The notes under the pieces were generated by a model. The model had not been told where the DNA came from. It searched no databases and saw nothing but the letters and a program-made list of their open reading frames with translations. The position numbers and the translations under genes are program-made. From positions 18,550-82,549 of the forward strand of contig QAXH01006768.1 in NCBI GenBank assembly GCA_004335635.1: DNA of 64,000 nucleotides, written 5' to 3'. Shown one piece after another: positions 21,738-33,700 of this stretch; positions within the stretch are counted from its first letter, which is position 1, and each line of letters begins with the position of its first letter. Origin of the DNA: Chloromonas sp. AAM2 (lineage: Eukaryota; Chlorophyta; Chlorophyceae; Chlamydomonadales; Chlamydomonadaceae).

Positions 21738-24700
21738 TTAACGCTTGTTGTGGTTGATGTACGTGGAGGCAAAGACAAAGATGCACCAGAACGCCACGGT
21801 GAAGCCGGCCAGGATGGCTGCCGCAGGGCCAACAAACGATTCCTTGAAGTTCAGTGCCTGCTCCAGGAACGCTGACACCTGTGTGCACCCATGGCACATC
21901 AAGGTGAGGTTTGCAACTTTGAGTTGACAGGCGTTGGCGTCAGAACAGGCCAGATCATTGGTGGAGGTGCCCTGCGGCTCGGCCCTGCCTGTGCCCAAAC
22001 TGCTCTCGCTTCCTTCCTTGCCCCAGACAATTGCCAGTCTTTGCACGTACCATTACAGAGTGTTTGGAAAAGAAGTGTTTCAAGTGGAAAGGAAGGGCAG
22101 GCAGCCTCTTGACTGCCCTTGCCTCTTGCTGGCAGCGCTGGCTCTTGCCCTGCCCCGGCCTCCTGCTCCATGACCAACCACCCCCTGTCTCGACCCCTCC
22201 CATTGATTGCCTGCAGCTCTCCCTCCCCAGTCTCACCGTGATGGGGTCGGAGCCGTTCTGCTGATCGACATACTTATCCTTGACATCCGCCAGCTGACTG
22301 CCAATGATACCGTACTGCACAAGCATGAACAAAGTGTGTGCATGTGGTGTCATGCAGCAGATTGAGCAGTCTCCAGCTCCCCACGTGCATGTCAATGCCA
22401 CATCAACTAGAAGAAAAGTTCAAGCCGCGTCCTCCTCCTCATCATTTGCGTCCTGAGACACTTCTAATTAGCCACATTGGCATACCACTTGCGGCCAACT
22501 CAAAGCCCCATCAACACACCAGACAGAACCATCAAACCAACCACCATTGCTGGTTAGTGGCTGTGGCTGATATGTACGCTCACCAGTGCATAGCTGAGCG
22601 GGTCGATCCAGTACAGCCAGCGCCACCAGGGCGGCATCTGAGGCTCGGGAATGAAGAAACCGGCCAGCACGAACCACAGACTGCACAAGGCACGCACAAA
22701 CATCCGCCATCATCGGCATTGTGCCGGCCCCTGGGCATGGCACGGCTGTGCACTCTTCTGAATCAACACGACTTGTGTCGTGTGTGGTCGTGTGATTACA
22801 CTAGATGGAACTACGAAGAAGCTGCTCAGTGAACGGCCTGCAAAAGCTGCTCAGTGCTCCGTGAACCCAAACATGCCCGGTGACTGCTTGTTTGATGGGT
22901 GTGTTGCGCTCCCCACCTGTAGAACGTGGCTGACACAACTGCGCTGAGCTCTGGCACTGGCATGAGGCTGGTGATCATGAAGCCGTAGTAGGTGAAGAAG
23001 GTCAGGGTCAGGCCCACGAACAACAGGTACCTGCGTGGCAACGCCATGGCATGCACAGGCGGGCGTTCTCAAGTGCATGCATGCAAATGATTCAGTCTGA
23101 ACTTGGCACATGCAAGCCACATTGCTGGCACACTGCTCCTATGTGAGACATGTCGTGAACATGTGCTGTGCTTGCTGGGCCTGAGGCGCATTGTGTACCC
23201 TGCCTGTCAAGCTTACTCCATGCATTATCATACAACAGCATGCACGTAGCGCTTGTCAGCGGTCTGCACCTCATGGCTGTGCCACTCAGTCGTCATCCTC
23301 ACCAGAAGAACTTGGTAGCAAGGAACTCGAAGCGGATCATGTAGTACGTGACGGTGCCGTACAGGATCGTCTGGACAACGATGTAGGGAACCTCAACCAG
23401 CGCCTGCAGTCAAGAGTGCAGCACAGGTCAGGCTGAGATCATGCACTCCCTCCAGCAGAATAACAGACATGTACACTACCTCGGCTCTGACCGAGTCTAG
23501 CACCCATGAACGCACACAAAAAGCCCACAAGCTAAAGCACCTGCAAGGCCTATACCACTCGACTCCAGCCCGGCCCACAAGTCATCCAACCCATCCTTTC
23601 ACTGTTTGATTCAACCAACCCATCAGATGGTGCCCATGATATGCTGCCCATGGTGCATGTGCAGTAGCAGCATGCATGTCCTGCTTACCAGTGCCAGTGC
23701 GTAAGGCATGGGCGAGTACATCTTGGCCGCGCGCTCGCGGTAGAAGACGGGCCGCTCGGCCGCCAGCACCGGCAGCGTGCCGTTGGCGTTGAACGTGCCC
23801 ACGAAGGTGATGCAGATGAATAGGGCGCCCATCACGTTGAACACGTCGTTGGGAGTGGACCTGCAAGGAGCACAACACGAGTCACATTGCAATTGTAGGT
23901 GAGTATGCAAGTGAGTATGATGTTGTCCCATTTGTACGTGGATTGTAGCCATCCTCTGTTCCAAATGTTTCACTAGTGGGCGATGCGGACCTCACTCGCT
24001 CACAGGCGACTCCACCACCGACTGACGAGCGCGCAAACTCACGCATGAGAGCCGCTGTGGTGAGCTCTTGCTGTTAAGCTGAGACTGGCAGACATGGACC
24101 TGTCTGCGGTTTTCCTTACATTTGCAGTGTGTCAAACTCGTACAAACGGCACAATACATGTGGCAGATACACTGTTGTAGTTACCACTATGTTCTATATG
24201 AAAGCTGCAGTCTTACGTGTCTCCTCCCAGCCTGTAGTAGATGGAGCCCAGCAGGATGCCCAGGATGACGCTGAACATGTACCGCACGCCGTTGTACCCC
24301 GGATTGCGCCAGTACTGCATGAAGTTGCGCCTGCGAGGACACAGCAAGGAGAACAGGGTGCTATCAAGGAATGGGACCGGCGAACAGGCAATTCCTAGGC
24401 CTGCCATGCACCGTATGCCAAATGATGACACAGTCCCAAGCACTTGATTTCAACTGCTACAGGCTCCAATTCGCATCCACACTAAGCATTAGAGCAGACC
24501 TGAAAGGAACGTCTGCCATGATGCTGGCGGCAGTCAGACGGACTTTCAGAGATACACAGGCTGCAACACACACGAGTGAGCCTGGCTTCAACCATGATCA
24601 ACCATGTGCGATGATAGATGATCACTGTGGGGTGTGTGGCTCACTTGAGTAGCTCCTTGAACTGCGTGTATGAGCCATGTGCGTATCCGCTGGTGAAGGT

Positions 24701-27700
24701 GATGGGCTTGGAGCCCTCCTTGGGCACGGCAAGCCTGGCCACCAGATCCTCGTTGTACCTGAACGTACACAGTTCTTGCATGTGCAATGAGAAAGCCGTC
24801 TAGTAGACTAAAGCCAGCTACCAGGTTATTCAGGTTACTCAACAGCTTAGGTTGCTCATCAGCGTCAGGTCTAGATGCTCAATATGCTGGTGCTGATGCT
24901 GTTGACTACCCACTTGAACAACTTGGAGCTGGTGTAGAGGTCTGCAAAGTTGACCCCGAGGCGCCCCTCCTCCGCCGGGCTGCTGACCTCCAGCATCCAT
25001 GTGGCGGGGTTCAGATCCACGGGGCAGGGCGGCACGCCCGCAAAGTCCTGAGAGCATGACAGGGTACATGCATGCGCATGTGAATTGGTGGACACCAGCA
25101 GCGCTTCTTTTCAAACTGTAGGATGGAACAATATCAACACATCAAAGCAGATAAAGGCCGGTCGGACATGTATGGCGTTCAATTCAGGATCAGACCAACT
25201 CAATGCGCATGTGTGTCGTAATGTGCCGGCAGCGCTTTTCCCGAGCTATAGGATGGAAAAACGCACAAAGCAGACGAAATAGAGTCTCGGGCCTCCTTTG
25301 CAGAAAGCTCTAGCACCAAGCCATCACATGATGAGAGTGTCAGCCAGCCCATGTCAAGCACAAGTGAGTCAAGGGCAGGGCGACTAAGCTGACACGTCCA
25401 TGTTGTCAAGCACATGAGCACACACACCTGGAAGTACGAGATGAGGTCGCATGAGTTGTGCCCCACGGGCCCGTGGAAGATTGTGTAGCCGCCACGCTTG
25501 AGCAGCAGCAACTCGTCAAACGACTCAAAGATGTCGATGGACGGCTGCAGCCGGCATATAACACAAAACACACTGGTGAACACTGGACGCAGAAACATGC
25601 TTACACAGACCGTAAAACTCAAAGTGCTGACAAGATTGAGCCATGACGTGACAGATGGCTGGCTGTGGCACACTAAAGCAGTATGGCTAGAGTGAAAACG
25701 CGTGCACAACAGGGCCTGCGTGCTGCATGGCAGGACCGCTGTAGGGCGGTTCCTCTGCTCCCACCTGGTGGATTGTGCACACCACTGTGCGGCCTGTGTT
25801 GACGGTGTTGCGCACGGCGCGCATCACAATGGCAGCGGCGCGCGCGTCCAGGCCTGCATGCATGGACCCATGAGCACATGGACGCATGAGCAGACTCCAT
25901 GCGACCACGGAGCCTCATTAACAAGCCCAGGCAAGCCTAATGCACACGCAAACAACGCGGTGGGCAGGCACAAGCATACGTCTGCAGTACCAACTCATCT
26001 GATTCTTGAGAACACCTCTTCAGGACTACTGCTCCTGGTGAATCAGCAGTTTGGCGACCAGGCCTACCTGACGTTGGCTCATCCATGAACACGACGCTAG
26101 GGTTTGCCACGAGCTCCACCCCAATGGTCAGTCTCTTGCGCTGCTCCACGCTCAGACCGAACTGGCCGGGCAGACCCACTAGCGCGTCGGCCTGCTGGCC
26201 CAACTCCACCAGATGCATCACCTCGTCAACAAATGCCTGCAGACAGGCACACATTGTATGCCACACTTTACTGGGTGATCTGCTTGAGTTTGCATGTGAG
26301 AGGGCAGCCGGAAGCTCAGCTGCCACGTGAACACACCCTTACGCTCCACACCCAGATGCATGTACGCCATGTGCAAATTGAAGGAACTCAAACAGGGCCA
26401 GTACCAGTGCGAGCCCCGACTTGGACCGTTGGCACTGTCTAGGCACGGCATGCTGCATGCCCCTCTGTACAGTCCACACTCACATTGAGTGTGTCTATTG
26501 ATATGCCTGACAGTCGCAGTCTGCCCGAGATGTACAGGGCTTCTCGGACTGTTGTGCGAGGGGCGTGGATGTCTGCCTGCTCAACATAACTGCGTGCAAG
26601 GGAAAGACACAGGAATTGTGTCGGCCGCTGGACACTGGACCACAGCTGTGTCAAGACAGAAGTTACACATTGGCTGGATATAGAACCAGCTACGTAACAA
26701 CTGGTTGAACCAAAGTATCCGCCCTCAGTGAAGACACAGTGTCCGCCCTGTACGTTTCTGCTGCCATTGTGCCGGGGCGTCAACTCCTTTGCCTTGAGGC
26801 ACGCCTTACCCGCACACACTTACCCGCACACACGCGCGAACGTGTCCTGGTTGACGGGGAAGCCGTCCACGCGAATGTCCCCGGTGGTGCGGCCAGTGGT
26901 CTTGCGCCCAGCGAGCACATCCATACTGCAGTGAAAGTGAGAGCGCCACAACTTATCACTGGCTGACCTTAGGGCAGGGGCTGCACCGAGCACATTGTCC
27001 CTTGCAAACCCGGCCGCAGCGCCCCGTGGTGCCAAACACCATCTTGACGATCACTATTTTAGCATTGCGTCTCTCCTAGGCCAGGGCTCCAATGATCATA
27101 TTGACTTGAGTCGCACCCTGGAACACGGCATCACAAGCACAGCCAGCCCACCCAAGCAGTCAAGAATGTCACCTAAACCGGGATAAGGGCTTTACTCACA
27201 GTGTTGTCTTTCCTGCCCCTGACACGCCCATGAGCGCGGTGAGCACGCCGGGCCTGAAGCTGCCCGTGATGTTGGTCAGCAGGTGCAGCTGTGGGCTGGC
27301 CTCGCCCGCGGCCCTCAGCTCATTGTACCTGAAACACATCCACACAGCCGGGCACACTGTTAGCAAGCATCCACACACAGCCGCAGCTGGGAAGGGACGT
27401 GATTGGACCGAGTCTCTGACAAGCCGCTGATTGCAGCGTTGCTGCACCTCTGCTGACCACTCATGGAACACAGGCTGTCTGGTGTTGTTGTCAACGGAGA
27501 CAATGGGCCGTGGCATGTGTGCAGTCGCCACTCACTTTTCGTGTGAAGACGTCATGTCCACGGTGTAACACACGTTGTGGAAGGACACGGAGCTGGGCTC
27601 AAAGGGCAGGGCCATGGATTTGGTGCGCTCCATCGACAAGCCCTCCTCAAGCACTGCACCCTGCGGCTGGTGGGTTGCGCCATTCTGAACCACAGTGCCA

Positions 27701-30700
27701 TTCTGGTGCGCGGTGCCGTTCTGAACCACAGCACCATTCTGGGCCCCATTGGCTGCAGGTTTGTCCGCTGCGAGCAAGCGCATGCACACAGTACAGAAGT
27801 GAGCACATTTGTTGCAACCATGAACTTGGGAACAATTTTGTGTACACAGCACCATGTCTATTCATGATACAATCTGAACTGGCCGTCCGCCTTGCTGATA
27901 CCCTTGTCAAATTGACAGGCCTGTCTGCTGCTCCCGGGGAACCAGCTTGCGTACCTTGAGCCTGCCAGCACCCAACCATGCACCGGGTGCCACTGCCGCC
28001 ATTTCATTAATTTGCAACCCCTCATCTTCGTCATCCCTGTGCATGTCCGTGTCTCACCAATTGCCAGGGAGTGCCGCGGGCCCGCCCCACCCTTGATGTT
28101 GGCATCCCGGGCCACAAGGAACTCCTCGCTCACAACTGGTGTGGGGGGCAGGGGCTCTGCGGGAAGGGAACAGACAACAAACACAGAAGCATGTGCACTC
28201 CCATGCACTGTGCAGTGCAAGCTACAACACAGCGTAGGCAGACACATTTGACGATCAGAGGCAGTTTCCATGACAAGCTTGAGCATCACAGACAGGATGG
28301 GCAGAAACAAGGCGGAACACAGGCAGCTGAACACGCGGCTCATGATGCTCGAGTTTCCAGCCTCAGGTCTCACCGTCAAACCATGTAAGGAAGCAGAAGG
28401 CCACCACCTGGAAGAGCGCGGTGTACCCGATCAGGACCACCGCACCCAGCCACACTGCAGGCACACAAGCAGAGGGAAGCAAGGATGAGGCGAGCGAGCC
28501 CGTGTGACGGCACACACCTGCTGGACTCTCCATACTGGGCCGTCAGGCGTGTCACCCATCATTGTCATGTGACAGATCATGATATTACATGTCATCAGTA
28601 GCCACCACTACGAAGGCCATCAACATGCGGTAGTGTGTGTGTGTGTGTGTGCGCGCGCGTGCTTAAGTTCACACAAATTCTGTATCGATTTACATGTGTG
28701 TGGAGGCTTTTTCACGGCATTGGATGGAACAATCAGATCACCACCAGTGCGTGGTGCCACTCCCATGAGAAATCCAGGGGGAGAGGATGGGGCTGCTATG
28801 ATCATGGCCAGCACGTGATGTTCATGGCGAAAGCATGCACGCACCGTACATTCGGTCGTTGAAGAGGCCGTACGACGCGAGGGTGGCCTGCCCAGCCGTC
28901 ATGACCTCGCCCTCAAACGTCACCAGGGTCTGCGGGCGGACGCATGCTCGCATGCCTGGTCACGCACAGGTGGTGTGCATGCCGCAGAACTCTTGCACGG
29001 CATACACAGTCGGAAGCTGTTGGATATCAATTATTATGAACCATGAGCAGACCTGCTGGTGCACACACACTAAGGGCCACTGCGCACTCATCAGAGTAGA
29101 AGGGTTTGCCCTGAAAGTGAAAGGGATCCCTGAACAGTTCCACCAGTCTTGTTCTGTGTTTGACTTGGGCATCAGCACAGCCCGAAATGACCGTCTAGGT
29201 TCACTCAACAGCACACATATCATCCAACCCGGCCGCCATGACTCATGACTTACCCCCCAACGTTCGTGTGTCATTTCGTTGATTGACAGGGCTTGCTGGC
29301 AGTAAGTGACCGGGGACATCCAAAACGCCTGGACACAGGGGCAGGACAGCAAGTGTATGTGTATCAGACCTGACATGATGTGGGACAAGATAACAACCAT
29401 GATGCCTGGGAAGTTCAGCTAACAGAAGCTAACCGCCTTGTGCTTTGGGACTGCCCGCATGCAGCACAGCACGGAGCATGCAGGCGACGCAGTGCCTGTC
29501 CAATGCCATGTGAGCAGGCGAGAGAAGAATGAGTTCCTCACTCACCCAGATCCACCAGGGAGGGATCTTGTCTGCAGGCACGTGGGCAGAACACGCAATC
29601 ACGTGATGAAAAACCCGCTGATGTTGCACCATCTCAAACCTGGGTACCTTCCTAATTCACCGTGCATCTCTCTGTCAAGGCATTGAGCCAGCAAGACACG
29701 CAGGCCCGTGTGCACGTGCACCTCCGACGGCACTGCACTCACTCTTGTTGAGGATGAATCCTGACAAGAGCAGCAGCAGAATGAGTGCTGATGAGCCGAA
29801 TGAGTTGGCAAGGTCGTAATTCCTGGTGAGCGAGGCCACAGCACGGAACAGCGCCAGCGCCATCTGGCTCATGAGGAACATGTACGCAAAGAAGATGAAG
29901 AAACGGCCGGCATCGGGCGCCATACCAGTCGTCCTGTGAGCAGGCGAGTACAGCTTCAGTGGGCAAGCCGGTGGAGGCATGCATGCAGTGGAAAGGGCAT
30001 CAAGGGCACTCAAGCGACGTTGACACGGGGTCAAGTGACCATTCAAACCAGCAATCTTGGCAAAGTTTGACATGTGGGCACCAGGACAACGTTGGAATCA
30101 AAGGCCAATGGGCACAACATAAGTGAGAAATGCAAGCTTTTCTGACCCTGTTCCTTGACAGCGTACGGGTGGTTGTGCACGTGGAGGGCCTTGCAGGGCA
30201 CACGCGTGTGCGGCTCACCAGTATATGAGCAGCGACCAGATGAGCGCGTCCAGTGCGCTGAAGGGGATGCGCAGGAGCACGGGCGGGAGGGTGTAGGACC
30301 AGGGGGGGAAGAAGCGGGCGTTGCGCTGCTTGAAGAACACACGCAGACCCTGGACCAGAATGCCTGAGGGCAGGGACGAGGTGATGGTTAAGGAAGAAAG
30401 AGATGGAAAAACGGCCGGCATGATGCGGCCTGTCAACTGAAGCAGACACTCACTGATTGATGAACATATGCATTCATGATGCTGGACAAGCCCAGGCAGA
30501 TCAAATCATGGGACATGTGCACACCGCAGTGATAGCGAGCAGGTAGAGGATACACATTTGGACAACGACCGGCATAGCTAGGGCTGAGGTGAAACACTGC
30601 GGCAAGTCAATTGCCAAGGCTGCTGCCCTACGGAGGTTGTGTGACCACTCACTCATTTCCACGTATCCGTTGAACATGCTGTGCACGATGGAGTAGAAAA

Positions 30701-33700
30701 GGATGGCTGCAGGCACAGCACACAGGCATGGGCATGTGACCGGCTGGGCATCATCCCGTGCAAGTAAAACAAGGACAAGGTTGGTGTTGAGATTGGCAAG
30801 GCGTTCAATAAGTCGGCAATGATGGGGTAATGTTGGGTTAAGCCCGACTCGGATACCGGGCTGCGAGTAATGCTTCACATGTGCTATCGTTGTTGGCAGA
30901 GCGCAAACACAGCAGGTAAGGACGGGGTGCTGCCCCAAACAGATGGATACAGCCATTCCGTTCCTGTCTTCTCCAGTACAACAGTGCTTGCACAACCCAC
31001 ATTACATTTGTATGTGCAGTTCCATGTCTTGTGGCTGCCCTTACCTAAGTAGAGCCTGCCATCGTTGATGGAGGTATGGCCTATGCGGGTCTTGAGGAAC
31101 AGGGTGGAGAAGATGGCGCCAGTGAAGATAGTCTGAGGCCACATGGCCAGGGCAAGCACACCCGTTGGGGACAAGAGGGATGAGAACAGGCGGTGGCCCC
31201 GGTTGTGCAAGGTGCTTGATTCTCTGTTGCAGCCACTGTGAAAAGTGGCACAGTGCTTGCATCAAGGCTGCCACAGCTGCTGGGATGCGCCTTGAAGCGC
31301 TGTGCCTGGAGTAGTGCAATCCACACCTGCCCTGTGCGCTTACCGAGAACGTCTTGAAGCCCCACAGAAACCCCATGCGCGTCATGAGGGTGAAGTCACG
31401 CACTAGGTTCGCCTGAAGGATACAAGAGGCAGGAGCAGCGGTAACATACATTGCCAGAGACAAGCACAGGAAACAAACAGCGCGAGGGTCATCACCACAG
31501 GTGTACAGGTGCCAGGGACACCAGTAAGGGCCATGTGGCCAGCTGCACCAAGTGCCATGTCTGACCGTATCAAAGTGACCTGGTGCCTTGGCTCGGCCTC
31601 CTACACTGGGAGGATGCTTACAAAGTTGTCAGCAGTGCCCACTTCTAACATGCCCATTCTTCTCCCCTTGGCCTAGCGCTATCACAAGCCGCCCTATTCT
31701 CGATCACTAGCTGTCCGTGTTAGCTGAGTGGTCAATGGGTCCATGTATTCCCTGCTGCTGCCTCGCACCTGGAACGCCTGCCACCCCTGGAGTGCGAAGC
31801 GCGAGCGCACCAGTGCGTCCGGTGGCCAGTTCTCGCTGACAAACACCTGCATGCATGCATGAGGGCACATGGGCAGCCATTGCCTCGTGCAGGTGAGGAG
31901 GATGAGCTTCCTGGCATGCACAGATGCCATGGGAAAGCAGACACAACAGCAGAGACAACACGGATGCTCTCTTCCACTCCTTGGCACACCTTGTCCTTAT
32001 CTGAGTCGGAGTCTGTTTGCTCCGGTGTTGTTGGCTCAGTTGCCTGTGTGGTTTTCTTGTCTCCCGCCGCCAGGACCTTGATGGTGAGGTCGGGGGAGCT
32101 GGACAGCGCACGCATGCGCGACCGGCCCACTTCAGACTCCTCAAACGCCTGCGCTTACACAACGCAAACAAAGGAAATCTCAGAGCCCACTCGCGCTTAC
32201 AGACAGCGAAACGGAGCGCAGAGAACAGACTGCAATCCATTTGGCAACAACACCAGAGGCAGTGACGAGGCTTTGTGGATTGGGCCAACACTGGTTCCCT
32301 GCTGCCATTGTGTGGAAACAAGGTCAAGTTACCACACCTTGCAGGCCAGCATACCGTACCTCTGGCTGGACCTTCCAAAACACAAACCATCCAGCATGCA
32401 TGCATACCTTGACCATGTCGTCCACAGGCATGAACTTGTACGGCTGCCTTCCGTCCGGCCCACCCGTCCAGTATAGGCGCTGATCATTGCGCGAAGTCAC
32501 CTCCTGCAGGCGCAGCCACACGCACAACAGCTGCTCAATGACATCATACACACCAGCGGGTGCTGGCGACTTGCAGCAGACACGCCTGCAAGCTGTAACA
32601 CAGCATGCCTCAAGCCTTGCTTCTCCCTTGCAACTAGCCTGACGACAGCGTATGTTTACACGTGATTACCCAATGATTCCATCTTGTGGCTCACCTGCAG
32701 GAAATCTGCCACGCACTTCCGCTCTGGCGGTGCAAATCCCACGCTCTTGAAGAACGGCACGACCTGCTCCCTGGGCCCGTGGTACACCACCCTCCCGTCC
32801 GACAGCAGCAGGATGTCGTCAAACAGGTCGTACACCTCGGGGGGCGGCTGGAGCAGGGCGACAACGATCGTGGCCTGCAAGGCAACACAGAAGGCATATG
32901 CAGTGAGTGGGAGGGGAATGCAACAGGCTTTCGCGGCAGGATCAGCCGAATTGAACAAGGTTCTTGTGCGGAGAAAGAATGATGTAGACAAACTGAATAC
33001 GCAAGAGTGAAACTAGGATATGACATGCCATGACGGCATACGAGGGTGGATGTTGTCAAGAGATCGCAAGACAGCGACATAGAATGCCGATACTAACAAA
33101 ACGTGCCTAGTGCAGTCTCACTGCTGCAAAGGAAGGTAGCGGCGTGCTAAGTCAGGGCTGTCACTGACCTGCTGTAGGTGTGCCATGTTGCGCAGGCACT
33201 GTGTGAGCAGGCGGGTGGTGGAGGAGTCCAGGCCCGTGGAGATTTCATCCATCATGAGCACCTGGTGGGGACCCACTAGCATCTCGCCTGCAGAAACACA
33301 CACAAACACTTGCGCACTGCGGTATGCAACTGTTTACACCAGGAAAAAAATAGATGCAAAATTCTGGCAATGCACTGGCGATTAGTGTCAAGAATGGTAC
33401 GCCTGTGGCCAAGAGAGCGAGGCAGACAGGCACGCAACATACGGGAGACATTATCGGCGGCCAGATAACAAGACAAGACAAACAACAGCGGAAACAAGGC
33501 AGAGTGCATTGCCGGCCACAGTTTCTTCCACCCCATCACCCACACCCAACCCAACCAGGTCAGACAGAGCGTTTGCTGTGCCTTACCCACAACCAGCCTA
33601 CCGAAGGCAGTTCCAGCTGACTGATAGACAGAGCGTTGAGCTTGCCTTTTTCGCAACATGCCTGACAAAGGTAAATTTAAAGCTAGACACACTCTTGCCT

